Below, piece by piece: positions 27,582 to 36,075 of a DNA stretch of 64,000 bases. This DNA comes from Mycolicibacterium iranicum (lineage in GTDB: Bacteria; Actinomycetota; Actinomycetes; Mycobacteriales; Mycobacteriaceae): contig NZ_LQPC01000026.1 of the NCBI RefSeq assembly GCF_002101705.1, positions 186,001-250,000 on the forward strand, given 5' to 3'. Every line of letters begins with the position of its first letter. Position 1 is the first letter of the stretch. Below the pieces are notes generated by a model. That model was not told where the DNA came from and ran no database searches. It was given only the letters and a program-made list of their open reading frames with translations. The position numbers and the translations under genes were made by a program.

Positions 27582-28629
27582 TGGCCATGTTCCTGCACTT
27601 CGGTGAGTACCGCGCGTCGTTGCCCGGGGTGGCCGCATCGACGATGATCGGCACCACGTCGTTGAGGCCGGGGAAGAACCCCGTGGCGTTCAGGTCGCAC
27701 GCGTAGGCGTTGGCGTAGGCACCCTCGCTCGTGATCCGGGCGAAACCCTTGAGCAACAACGGAAGATTGGCGCCGGTGAAGGCCAACTGCGGTTCGATAC
27801 TCACCATGTGCTGAGCGAATCCCGGCTCGCGTTCGACGAGTTCGTTCAGCGAGGGGTATACCTCGTCGGAGATGGTCGACAGCTGACGCATCACGCGGGC
27901 CATCGAGCCGGTCGAATCCACCAATTCCTGTCGTCGCCCGTCGAACGTCGCCACCGCGGCCTGTACCTGGGTGAGCACCTGATCGAGGCTCTCGTTGTGT
28001 CGGGCCAGGTTGCCCATCACGGCGTTCAGGTCGGTGATGACGGTGCCGAGTTCCTCGTCGCGGCCCGCGAACGATTCGGTCAACTCCGAGGTTTGGGCGA
28101 CCAGTGCGGTGATGGATCCCTGATCGCCCTGTAGGGACTGGATCACGCCCTTGGTCAGGTTGTCGGCGTCACGCGGGTTGAGGAGGCTGAACAGTGGCTC
28201 GTATCCATTGAGCAGTGTCGTCACATCGAACGATGGCTCCGAACGTTCCAGCGGGATCACCGATCCGGCAGGCAATGGACCCGGATCGCCCGTCTTCCCC
28301 AGTGACAGACCGAGATAACGCTGACCGACGATGTTCTGATACGTCACGGAGGCTACCGTCGTGCCCAGCACCTGCTGGTCGTCCTGCACGACGAAGGATA
28401 CTTTGGCGAGGTCGCCTTCGAGCTCGATCTTCTCGACGCGGCCGACACGCACACCCGCCATCCGGACGTCGTCGCCTTCTCGCAGGCCGAAAACATCGTT
28501 GAACATGGCACCGTAGGGAACCGTCGACCCTGCTACGTCGCGGCGCAGCGTGACGTACACCAGCCAGGTCACCGTCACCGCCACGACCATGAAAAGGGAC
28601 AATCCGACCAGTGCGCCGCGGTATTTCAT
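27574..28629 (-). CDS. MceB-family substrate-binding protein
   Basis: A 351-residue Mce protein with an N-terminal anchor (LVGLSLFMVVAVTVTWLVYV), the MlaD domain (YGAMFNDVFGLREGDDVRMA, then RVGRVEKIELEG) and a long helical domain. The C-terminus has paired Cys residues (YACDLNATGF and SPKCRNM). Its ATG overlaps the mceA stop as ATGA. Confidence 0.87.
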   Translation of the reverse strand: MKYRGALVGLSLFMVVAVTVTWLVYVTLRRDVAGSTVPYGAMFNDVFGLREGDDVRMAGVRVGRVEKIELEGDLAKVSFVVQDDQQVLGTTVASVTYQNIVGQRYLGLSLGKTGDPGPLPAGSVIPLERSEPSFDVTTLLNGYEPLFSLLNPRDADNLTKGVIQSLQGDQGSITALVAQTSELTESFAGRDEELGTVITDLNAVMGNLARHNESLDQVLTQVQAAVATFDGRRQELVDSTGSMARVMRQLSTISDEVYPSLNELVEREPGFAQHMVSIEPQLAFTGANLPLLLKGFARITSEGAYANAYACDLNATGFFPGLNDVVPIIVDAATPGNDARYSPKCRNMANG

Positions 28630-30197
28630 CGGTCTCCCCCACGTGCAGGCCCGGTCGTCGTCACGGTGGTGCCCCGCGCGACGGGACCCAGCAGCAGCTG
28701 GGTGGCCACGGTCGCCGGCCGGCCGGTGATCAGCCCGAGTTGATCGCGCTCGTACCCGCTTCCGACGGGCCCGACATTGCCTCCGTAGCTCGCGGGTGCG
28801 GCCTCGGCCGCCCCGGGCAGCGGGTCACCGGGGCGGGGCGCCACTGGCGCCGGTGGCGAGAGCGGCACAGGTGGCGGAGCGGTCGGCACGAGCGCCGGAT
28901 TCGCGGTGCCCGGAACCGGCGGGGACGGGCTCAGCCACGGTGGTAGAGGCGGATTCGGGTCGGCCAAGCTGGGGTTCGGGTTGACCAGCGGCGGCCCGAC
29001 GGCGATCAGATTCCCGTTGGGCCCGACCTCGGTGCCGGGCGGCGGCTTCAGGTCCGGCGGCGGTTGATAATTCTGCGGCAGCAGCACATCCGGCAGCTCG
29101 GGACGGGTCGGGACCAGCGGAGCGGTGAAGCAGCTGGGGCCCTTCAGCCCCGAGTACTGCGGACAGTCCGCTCTCGTGTAGGAGTAGGTGGGCGTGAAAG
29201 ACAGATTCACACGCATATTGCCGATGTCCTGCTCGTGGATCCACACCTCGTCGAAGAACTTCTGCGACAACTGGTTCAGCTTCACGAAGGCAGGCACCCA
29301 GTGGCGTGAGGTGTCAGCGAGATTCCCGATCACCGGGGTCATCTCGGAGGTGATCCGCACCAGCCGGTCGGTGTGATTGTTCAGCGCCGTGTGCGTCGTT
29401 CCCACCGTGTTGATTCCGCCGTTGATCAGGGCGATGAGTTGAGCGTTCTGTTCCACCAGGGTCTGCATCGGCTGGACGGCCAGGTGCAGCGCATCTACCA
29501 GCTCGGGCGCTGTCTGCTGCAACCCGCGGGTGGCGTCGACAAGGGCAGACACCGTCGTCGGCCCGGGCTCGGTGGCGACGATGCGGTCGAGCTCGTCGAT
29601 GAGTCTGTTGAGTTGCGCTCCGCTGGTGAGCAATTCGGTACGGCGATCCTCTGTCGCGGCGTTCACAGCGGCCAGGATGCCGACCGTGTCATCTTCGCGT
29701 CCGCGTCCGGTCGCGGCGAGGATGTCACGCAATTTGCTGATCGTCGTCTGGAACAGCACCGTCGGAAGCTCGGTGTCCTCGGGAATCTCGGCGCCTGCCC
29801 GGATCGCCGAACCACCGTCGCGGTCCACCAATTGCACCGACGAGACGGCGAAGACGTTGCTCGGCACCACTCGCGCCGTCACCCCGGCCGGGATCGACGC
29901 GGCGTACTCGGGGTCCAGGTCGATATGGACGAAGTTGGGCCGACCGTCCTGCGCCGGTGTCACATCGGTGACCGCGCCGACGAGCACACCGTGATATTTG
30001 ACGTCGGACCGCTGTGGGAGTCCGTCGCCGACGTTGATGAGCGCGGCGACCACGCGCACGCGGGCATCCATTCGTCCCGTCGACTTCACCAGCAGGGCTG
30101 CCGAGACGACCGCGGCGACGACCATCAGGGCCGCGCCGCACGCGAGCAGTTGCCGGTCGGAGGGCCCGCGGCCGTCCAGCTCAAAGGAATTCGCCAT
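28626..30197 (-). CDS. MceA-family substrate-binding protein
   Basis: A 523-residue Mce protein, the largest subunit. The anchor helix is at about 19-40, and the MlaD domain carries NVGDGLPQRSDVKYHGVLVG. The helical region ends near residue 370 and is followed by about 150 residues of Pro-rich low-complexity sequence, which may span the outer layers. The ATG at 30197 shares a base with the yrbEB stop; the longer open frame upstream shadows yrbEB. Confidence 0.87.
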   Translation of the reverse strand: MANSFELDGRGPSDRQLLACGAALMVVAAVVSAALLVKSTGRMDARVRVVAALINVGDGLPQRSDVKYHGVLVGAVTDVTPAQDGRPNFVHIDLDPEYAASIPAGVTARVVPSNVFAVSSVQLVDRDGGSAIRAGAEIPEDTELPTVLFQTTISKLRDILAATGRGREDDTVGILAAVNAATEDRRTELLTSGAQLNRLIDELDRIVATEPGPTTVSALVDATRGLQQTAPELVDALHLAVQPMQTLVEQNAQLIALINGGINTVGTTHTALNNHTDRLVRITSEMTPVIGNLADTSRHWVPAFVKLNQLSQKFFDEVWIHEQDIGNMRVNLSFTPTYSYTRADCPQYSGLKGPSCFTAPLVPTRPELPDVLLPQNYQPPPDLKPPPGTEVGPNGNLIAVGPPLVNPNPSLADPNPPLPPWLSPSPPVPGTANPALVPTAPPPVPLSPPAPVAPRPGDPLPGAAEAAPASYGGNVGPVGSGYERDQLGLITGRPATVATQLLLGPVARGTTVTTTGPARGGDR

Positions 30198-31054
30198 CAG
30201 CCGCCGAACCTCGCTCCGGCATCCACCGACCACAGCGCCATGGTCAGCAGCATGTTGACCATGATCACGACCGTGATGCTGGCGCGCATTGCATGGCCTG
30301 CGGCGACGCCGACCCCCACCGGACCGCCGCTGGCGTAGAAGCCGTAGTAGCACTGGACCGTCGACGCGATCCAGACGAAGATCACCGTTTTCACGACGGA
30401 ATACAGAATGTCCTGACCGGACAGCATCAGCGTGAAGTAGTGCAGGTAGGAACCCGCCGACCCGCCGCTGATGATCTGCACGACGAACTGGGTCGTTAGA
30501 TAGCTGACGGCCAGACAGGCCACATACAGCGGGATCACCGCGATCACCGACGCCATCAGCCGGGTGGTGACCAGATACGGGATCGGGCGGATACCAAGAG
30601 ATTCGAGAGCGTCGATCTCCTCGGCGATACGCATGGAACCGAGTTGCGCGGTGAAGCGGCAGCCCGCCTGGGTGGCGAACGCCAGCGACGCGGCGATCGG
30701 CGCGAGTTCGCGCGTGTTCACCAGCGAGGAGATGATTCCCGTCGCCGGGCCGAGCCCCAGCAGATCGAGAAAGTTGTATCCCTCGATCCCCACCAGCGCT
30801 CCCACCGTGATACCGAGCACCACGGCGACCCCTGCTGTTCCACCACCGACGACCAAAGAGCCGTTGCCCCAAGCGATATCGGAGAGAAGCCGGACAAACT
30901 CGGAGCGGTAGTGCCGGATCGCGACCGGGATCCCGCCCACCGCGCGCCCGAAGAAGACCAGCATGTGTCCGAGCTGCAAGATCGGAGCGGTCGTCCTGCT
31001 GTACAGCCGCTTGGCCGGTACCAGCACCTTGGGAGTGAACGTCGACGCTGACAC
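30197..31054 (-). CDS. YrbEB (MlaE-family permease subunit)
   Basis: A 285-residue integral membrane permease of the MlaE/YrbE family with about six hydrophobic segments. The family signature NTRELAPIAASLAFATQAGC and the EEIDALESLGI coupling loop are present. With YrbEA it should form the membrane channel of the Mce importer, energised by an ATPase (Mkl/MceG) encoded elsewhere. It starts with a GTG 2 nt after the yrbEA stop. Confidence 0.9.
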   Translation of the reverse strand: MSASTFTPKVLVPAKRLYSRTTAPILQLGHMLVFFGRAVGGIPVAIRHYRSEFVRLLSDIAWGNGSLVVGGGTAGVAVVLGITVGALVGIEGYNFLDLLGLGPATGIISSLVNTRELAPIAASLAFATQAGCRFTAQLGSMRIAEEIDALESLGIRPIPYLVTTRLMASVIAVIPLYVACLAVSYLTTQFVVQIISGGSAGSYLHYFTLMLSGQDILYSVVKTVIFVWIASTVQCYYGFYASGGPVGVGVAAGHAMRASITVVIMVNMLLTMALWSVDAGARFGG

Positions 31055-31056
31055 GC

Positions 31057-31908
31057 TCAGAGTCCGACCCTGGGGAACATCATGATGTAGAGCTGGCTGA
31101 TCGCGACGTTGACGACCATCAACACCAGAATCGATTCGACGACCGCGGCGTTCACCGAGTTGGCAACGCCGGTCGGCCCACCCTGCGTCGAGAGACCTTT
31201 CTGACAGGACACCACCGCGACGATCGCGCCGAAGATCAGGGCCTTGACGAGCGCAACGATCATGTCACCGGTGGTGGCGAACGATGCGAATGTGGCCACG
31301 AAGCTGCCCGGCGCCCCGTTCTGGAAATACACATTGAACAGGTAACTCGCGAGGAAGCCGACGAAGCAGACAACACCGGTGAGTGCGACGCCCACCATGA
31401 TCGCCGCCGCGAAGCGGGGCACCACCAGGCGACGGATCACCGAAACGCCCATGACCTCCATGGCATCCGTCTCTTCGCGCATCGCCCGCGACCCGAGGTC
31501 GGCGGTGATGGCCGAGCCCACCGCAGCGGCCATCAGGATCGCCGCCGTCAAGGAAGCGGCCTGACGGATGACCGCCAGTCCACTCGCGGCGCCGGCCAGC
31601 GAGGTGGCACCGACCTGGCCTGCCAGCAAAGCGAATTGGATGGACAGGGTCACGCCGATCGGGAGCGCGACAAGCACGGTCGGCAGGACGGCGGTGCCCG
31701 CCATGAAGGCGCCCTGCTGGATGAACTCCCGCCATTGGAAACGGCCGGTAACCAGATCGATGACGAAGAACTTCAATGTCTGCAGGCCGAGGACGAACTG
31801 GTCCCCGACGGTGGTCAGCGACGCCAGCGGATGGCGCCGGACATAGCCCTGCGCCCAGTCCTGCGCGACCTGCACACCCCGGCCGCCGCTGACCCCGCCC
31901 GATGTCAT
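31057..31908 (-). CDS. YrbEA (MlaE-family permease subunit)
   Basis: A 283-residue MlaE-family permease. It has REETDAMEVMGVSVIRRLVV (coupling loop), several hydrophobic helices and the terminal ISQLYIMMFPRVGL. It is the first gene of the mce operon. I chose the ATG at 31908, although an upstream GTG at 31941 is possible. The predicted promoter lies about 160 bp upstream. Confidence 0.88.
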   Translation of the reverse strand: MTSGGVSGGRGVQVAQDWAQGYVRRHPLASLTTVGDQFVLGLQTLKFFVIDLVTGRFQWREFIQQGAFMAGTAVLPTVLVALPIGVTLSIQFALLAGQVGATSLAGAASGLAVIRQAASLTAAILMAAAVGSAITADLGSRAMREETDAMEVMGVSVIRRLVVPRFAAAIMVGVALTGVVCFVGFLASYLFNVYFQNGAPGSFVATFASFATTGDMIVALVKALIFGAIVAVVSCQKGLSTQGGPTGVANSVNAAVVESILVLMVVNVAISQLYIMMFPRVGL

Positions 31909-32262
31909 GCCGGCAGTCCTCGATGGAAAATGAACGCGCACAGCAATATTGACAGATCACCTGGGGTGGGAACCTGGACATGCCGTCGTAGTGCCACGCA
32001 CGTCACCTCCCCACGCCGGAACCCATCGGCGCCCGAGCGCCACTTGTGTAACTATGTCGCAGCCGAACGACACGCTATGGCGACGACGTCAGCCACGTCA
32101 AGCCTTTGCCGAACATTGATTAACATACGGCGGCCATTCGACCTTTGGGGCCAAATGAAAACAGGAAGTTAGAGAAGAAGATGTGCGGCGGGATGCTCGC
32201 GGCTATTCACATAAATCGACTGCTGTTCGCCTCCGCAGGCGAATTCAATGAACCGTGAGCCG
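31909..32262. other. Intergenic region upstream of the mce operon
   Basis: This 354-bp gap is less GC-rich than its surroundings, especially around 32100-32250, as expected for a promoter region. It holds the predicted leftward promoter at 32072-32101. The open frame at 32169-32423 on the minus strand overlaps the regulator gene and shows no coding character. I see no RNA gene, IS or strong hairpin here. Confidence 0.6.
32072..32101 (-). promoter_or_regulatory. Candidate promoter of the mce operon
   Basis: On the minus strand TTGACG (32101-32096), an 18-bp spacer and TAGCGT (32077-32072) face yrbEA. This would leave a leader of about 155 nt. The assignment rests on consensus match only. Confidence 0.4.
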
Positions 32263-33519
32263 TCAGCCAGTCTTTTTCTTGCTGGATCGGCGACGCCGCA
32301 CCGGCATCGCACCCTCACCGAGCAGGAGCACTCGCAAGAGCTCCGCCACAATCTGCCGCGACAGTTCGGTGTTCTCGTACCGCACCAGCCTGCCGATATC
32401 AACCACCAGCGAGAAAGCCGCATGCACTGCGAATCGCGCTTCGTCTGACGACATTCCGGGTCGCGCCGCGGCGACCTGCCCCACCCAGGCCTCTACCGTC
32501 GCTCGCTGGATGTTGTGCAAGACAACACGATCCTCGGCGGGCACGTTGACCCGCTCGGCGTAATAGACATATGCGAGTTCCGGATTGGCGAAGGACCGTT
32601 GGACATAGGCGTCAATCAAGCGGGTGACAGCCTCCCGCGAGTCTGTGATCTCGCTCAAGATCGCCGTCACATCGCCGGAGACCCGATCCGCCGCCCGGCG
32701 GTACACCGCCGCCAGGATCGCGGCCTTGCCGTTGAAGAAGCGATACAGACTCGAGGTGGGCAGACCCACCGCCGCGGCGATGTCGTCCATGCCCGTCTCG
32801 CGATAGCCGTGCTGATTGAACAACAACAGCGCAGTGTTGAGTATCAGCTCGTAATCGCCGGCGGCGCTGAGCGGCTTGGTGCGCGCATCAGCCCTGCCCG
32901 ACGATTTCGGGACCGGCGGCAGATGCGCATCGCGGATGTGAGAGGCCATCTCCACCAGGAGTTTCCGCAGATCCGGCGTCCCCAGTCTCGCCCTGTGGTC
33001 GGTGATGCTGCCGATGGTGCTCAGCACCGCCACGGAGATCGTCCACCTCTGGGTGCTGTCCAGTTCAGGGCGTAATTGCCTGAGGGGGCGCTGAAGTCGA
33101 CGGTTCACCAACTGGATCTGCGCGTTGAGCAGAGCCTGATCCTCTGCGTGGAGATAGCGGCCTTCCCACCGATAAAGACCGCCGCTGTCACGATTTCGGA
33201 TCGTCGCGTCGATCAGCGCATCGACGATCAGGCCCCACGACTCCTTCGGCTCGTCGTCACCTGCGTCGTCGGCGAAGGCCGTGCAGGCGACCAACTGCTC
33301 CCCCAGGCCGAGAACGGCAGCCCGGAACAGTTCGTACTTGCCTGCATAGTGGCGGTACAGCGACGCTGCGGTGACGCCGACACGCGTGGCGATGTCCTCC
33401 ATGCTGACCGCGTGGTAGCCGAGCTCACTGAACGCCTCGGCTGACGCCTTGGCGATCTGCTGCTTGCGGTCTTTAGGACGCCTACGGTCCTCCGAGCGGA
33501 GAGCCGCGGATGGTGACAC
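32263..33519 (-). CDS. Transcriptional regulator with two tandem TetR domains
   Basis: A 418-residue protein containing two complete TetR-type helix-turn-helix units: VSMEDIATRVGVTAASLYRHY near residues 38-58 and GMDDIAAAVGLPTSSLYRFF near 245-265. Each is followed by its own helical ligand domain. The fused arrangement would let one chain act as an internal dimer. It ends in a very basic tail (RRRRSSKKK). It lies upstream of the mce operon on the same strand and is a candidate regulator of it; the regulatory link is an inference. Confidence 0.82.
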   Translation of the reverse strand: MSPSAALRSEDRRRPKDRKQQIAKASAEAFSELGYHAVSMEDIATRVGVTAASLYRHYAGKYELFRAAVLGLGEQLVACTAFADDAGDDEPKESWGLIVDALIDATIRNRDSGGLYRWEGRYLHAEDQALLNAQIQLVNRRLQRPLRQLRPELDSTQRWTISVAVLSTIGSITDHRARLGTPDLRKLLVEMASHIRDAHLPPVPKSSGRADARTKPLSAAGDYELILNTALLLFNQHGYRETGMDDIAAAVGLPTSSLYRFFNGKAAILAAVYRRAADRVSGDVTAILSEITDSREAVTRLIDAYVQRSFANPELAYVYYAERVNVPAEDRVVLHNIQRATVEAWVGQVAAARPGMSSDEARFAVHAAFSLVVDIGRLVRYENTELSRQIVAELLRVLLLGEGAMPVRRRRSSKKKTG

Positions 33520-33919
33520 GCATTCAGCCTAGCGGCGGAGCCCTGCTCATGCGTCGTGATGCCCGAGGTCACATGCGGACCACACCGCGAAACACATGCC
33601 GCGAGCGGGATGCGGAAAGCCCTTGGAAGAACGCGGGTTATCCATAACCAGGATCTCTTTGCGCCGGAATGGGCACGAACCATCATTGACTTGTGCTGCA
33701 TTGATGGCGCACGGGGCCGAGCGCACCGGGGGGCCGAGCGCACAGTCGGACCGCACCGTCCCACAGCCTAGCTTCGCCCGCCCTGCGGGCCTGTGACCTG
33801 CAAGTCCGTAATCTGAAAAATTTTCTTCCAGCTTGTGTCGATTTCAGGTCTTGCCGATCGACGCCTAGGTGAGGGCACGATTACAGGGCCCCTTCCCCAC
33901 CGATAGAAGGAGACACGAG
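33520..33919. other. Intergenic region between the tandem TetR and YCII genes
   Basis: This 400-bp gap separates divergent genes. It holds a 14-bp tandem repeat GGGGCCGAGCGCAC (33713-33726 and 33730-33743), a short inverted repeat CCATCATTG/CATTGATGG (33680-33688 and 33699-33707), an AT-rich patch (33805-33830) and an ECF-type promoter at 33836-33862. No coding frame with family similarity was seen. Confidence 0.6.
33836..33862 (+). promoter_or_regulatory. Candidate ECF42-dependent promoter
   Basis: TGTCGA (33836-33841), a 17-bp spacer and CGAC (33859-33862) lie upstream of the YCII/DGPF gene. As I remember it, the consensus reported for ECF42 sigma factors is TGTCGA at -35 and CG(A/T)C at -10, controlling DGPF genes. 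An ECF42-like sigma gene lies 4.1 kb downstream. Confidence 0.55.
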
Positions 33920-34336
33920 ATGACCCGTTACATGCTGATTCTTCGTTCCACCCCGGAAGCCGAGAAAGCGATGGAGAACGTCAATTTCGAGGACGTCATC
34001 GCCGACATGGGGCGCTACAACGAGGAGCTCATCAAGGCCGGCGTCCTGCTGGCCGGCGAAGGCCTGGCCGGACCGGAGGAAGGGTTCGTGGTCAACTTCG
34101 ACACCGAGACCCCGGTGATCACCGACGGGCCGTACACCGAGGCCAAGGAGTTGTTCAACGGCTTCTGGATGCTGGGGGTGTCCTCGATCGAGGAGGCCAA
34201 GCAGTGGGCACTGAAGTGCCCACTCGGTAGGGGCGCGCGACTGGAGGTCCGGCGCGTGACCGAAACGGAGGAGTTCCCGCAGGACAACGAATGGGTCCAG
34301 AAGGAACTGCAGTGGAAGAAGGACGGCCTGATCTAG
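33920..34336 (+). CDS. YCII-related (DGPF) domain protein
   Basis: A 138-residue protein of the DGPF/YCII family. The diagnostic segment VITDGPYTEAKELFNGFWML is near residue 75, with the N-terminal YMLILRSTPEAEKAM. The biochemical function is unknown. These genes are commonly controlled by ECF42 sigma factors, and a matching promoter is present 60 bp upstream. The ATG at 33920 has AAGGAG 7 nt upstream. A strong hairpin follows the stop. Confidence 0.87.
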   Translation: MTRYMLILRSTPEAEKAMENVNFEDVIADMGRYNEELIKAGVLLAGEGLAGPEEGFVVNFDTETPVITDGPYTEAKELFNGFWMLGVSSIEEAKQWALKCPLGRGARLEVRRVTETEEFPQDNEWVQKELQWKKDGLI

Positions 34337-34388
34337 CGATCGCGGCGTGGTTGTCGTCGCTGAGCGGCGACAACCACGCCGAAATCGC
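34336..34388 (+). terminator. Strong hairpin after the YCII gene
   Basis: CGGCGTGGTTGTCG (34343-34356) pairs perfectly with CGACAACCACGCCG (34368-34381), with an inner CGCT/AGCG and an outer GCGAT/ATCGC extension. No U-tract follows, which is common for mycobacterial terminators. It begins at the stop codon of the YCII gene. Confidence 0.65.
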
Positions 34389-34408
34389 CGGACCCTGCTG
34401 ACTGGAAT

Positions 34409-34422
34409 TGGAACACGTTCTA
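34409..34422. promoter_or_regulatory. KstR-like operator upstream of fadD8
   Basis: TGGAACACGTTCTA fits the KstR consensus TnnAACnnGTTnnA exactly. It overlaps a -10-like TAATCT (34421-34426), which ends 6 nt before the fadD8 ATG. KstR is the TetR-type repressor of cholesterol catabolism in mycobacteria. Confidence 0.6.
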
Positions 34423-34432
34423 ATCTGTCCGT

Positions 34433-36043
34433 ATGAGTGATGCAATGCTGCGCCATCCCCTGCACTCCGGACACCTCACCGTCGGTGCGTTGAAGCGCCA
34501 CAAGGACCGCCCCGTGCTGTTTCTCGGGGACACCACCCTCACCGGTGGTGAGCTCGCCGACCGCATCAGCCAGTACATTCAGGCGTTCGAGGCGCTCGGC
34601 GCAGGCACCGGAAGTGCCTCCGGTCTGCTGTCGCTGAACCGGCCGGAGGTGCTGATGATCATCGGCGCCAGCCAGACCCAGGGATTCCGACGGACGGCAC
34701 TACACCCTCTCGGCTCGCTGGACGATCACGCCTACGTGCTGTCCGACGCCGAGGTGACGTCACTGATCATCGACCCGAACCCGGCGTTCGTCGAGCGGGC
34801 GCTGGGGCTCCTGGAAAAGGTGCCGACACTCAAGCAGATCCTGACCATCGGGCCCGTCCCCGACGAGCTCGTCAAAGCCGGCGTCACCGCCACCGATCTG
34901 AGCGCCGAGGCCGCCAAGTACCCACCCAAGCCGCTGGTCGCCGCCGACCTCGCTCCTGACAACATCGGCGGTCTGACCTACACCGGCGGCACCACCGGCA
35001 AGCCGAAGGGCGTCATCGGCACCACGCAGTCGATCACGACGATGACCACCGTGCAGCTGGCCGAATGGGAGTGGCCGGAGAACCCGCGGTTCCTGATGTG
35101 CACGCCGCTCTCGCACGCCGGCGCGGCGTTCTTCACACCCGTCATCGTCAAGGGCGGGGAACTGGTCGTGCTGACCAAGTTCGATCCGGCCGAGGTGCTG
35201 CGGGTCATCGAGGAGCAGAAGATCACCGCAACGATGCTCGTGCCGTCGATGATCTACGCACTGATGGACCACCCCGATTCGCACACCCGCGACCTGTCGT
35301 CGCTGGAGACCGTGTACTACGGGGCTTCGGCGATGAACCCGGTGCGCCTGAAGGAGGCGATCCGCCGCTTCGGCCCGATCTTCGCCCAGTACTACGGGCA
35401 GTCCGAAGCGCCGATGGTCATCACCTATCTGTCGAAGAAGGATCATGACGACAAGCGACTGACGTCGTGCGGGCGTCCGACGCTGTTCGCGCGCGTGGCG
35501 CTGCTCGGCGAGGACGGCCAGCCTGTCCCGCAGGGTGAAGTGGGCGAGATCTGCGTGTCCGGTCCGCTGCTCTCGGGTGGCTACTGGAACCTGCCCGACG
35601 CGACGGCCGAGACGTTTCGCGACGGCTGGATGCACACCGGCGATCTGGCGCGCGAGGACGAGGACGGGTTCTACTTCATCGTCGACCGCACCAAGGACAT
35701 GATCGTCACCGGCGGTTTCAACGTGTTCCCGCGCGAGGTGGAAGACGTTGTGGCCGAACATCCTTCGATCGCGCAGGTGTGCGTGATCGGCACTCCGGAC
35801 GAGAAGTGGGGTGAGGCGGTGACGGCCGTGGTCGTGCTGCGGCCCGACGCCCCCTCCGATGAGTCTTCGGTGCAGACGATGATCGCCGAGATCCAGGCGT
35901 CGGTGAAGGAACGCAAGGGTTCGGTGCATGTGCCCAAGCAGGTCGTCGTCACCGATTCGGTGCCGATCACCGCGCTGGGCAAGCCGGACAAGAAGGCGGT
36001 GCGGAAGCAGTTCTGGGAGGGCGCGGGACGTTCAGTCGGCTGA
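34433..36043 (+). CDS. fadD8: FadD8 acyl-CoA synthetase
   Basis: A 536-residue adenylate-forming ligase very close to Rv0551c. Signatures are TYTGGTTGKPKG near residue 183, YYGQSEAP near 320, GWMHTGDLAREDEDGFYFIV near 388-407, the hinge RTKDMIVTGGFNVFPREVED and the catalytic Lys in ITALGKPDKKAV. The acid substrate is not proven. A KstR-like box over its apparently leaderless promoter suggests control with sterol catabolism. In M. tuberculosis it lies next to menB across vapBC3; here other genes separate them. Confidence 0.92.
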   Translation: MSDAMLRHPLHSGHLTVGALKRHKDRPVLFLGDTTLTGGELADRISQYIQAFEALGAGTGSASGLLSLNRPEVLMIIGASQTQGFRRTALHPLGSLDDHAYVLSDAEVTSLIIDPNPAFVERALGLLEKVPTLKQILTIGPVPDELVKAGVTATDLSAEAAKYPPKPLVAADLAPDNIGGLTYTGGTTGKPKGVIGTTQSITTMTTVQLAEWEWPENPRFLMCTPLSHAGAAFFTPVIVKGGELVVLTKFDPAEVLRVIEEQKITATMLVPSMIYALMDHPDSHTRDLSSLETVYYGASAMNPVRLKEAIRRFGPIFAQYYGQSEAPMVITYLSKKDHDDKRLTSCGRPTLFARVALLGEDGQPVPQGEVGEICVSGPLLSGGYWNLPDATAETFRDGWMHTGDLAREDEDGFYFIVDRTKDMIVTGGFNVFPREVEDVVAEHPSIAQVCVIGTPDEKWGEAVTAVVVLRPDAPSDESSVQTMIAEIQASVKERKGSVHVPKQVVVTDSVPITALGKPDKKAVRKQFWEGAGRSVG

Positions 36044-36075
36044 GCCGACAATTCAGCTCCAGTCGGCTGAGCCGG
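36034..36075. terminator. Hairpin cluster between convergent fadD8 and GntR genes
   Basis: GTCGGCTGAGCCG occurs twice (near 36035 and 36062), each copy being a short odd-centred palindrome (CGGCT/AGCCG), followed by another GGCTGAGCCGG. It spans the fadD8 stop and encodes the odd GGLSGSAGSADWS tail of the GntR protein. It is probably a bidirectional terminator. Confidence 0.45.

Noticed and set aside
32169..32423. Open frame on the minus strand at the end of the tandem TetR gene
   Set aside because: Most of it overlaps the regulator in another frame, and the rest lies in the AT-richer promoter region without coding bias.
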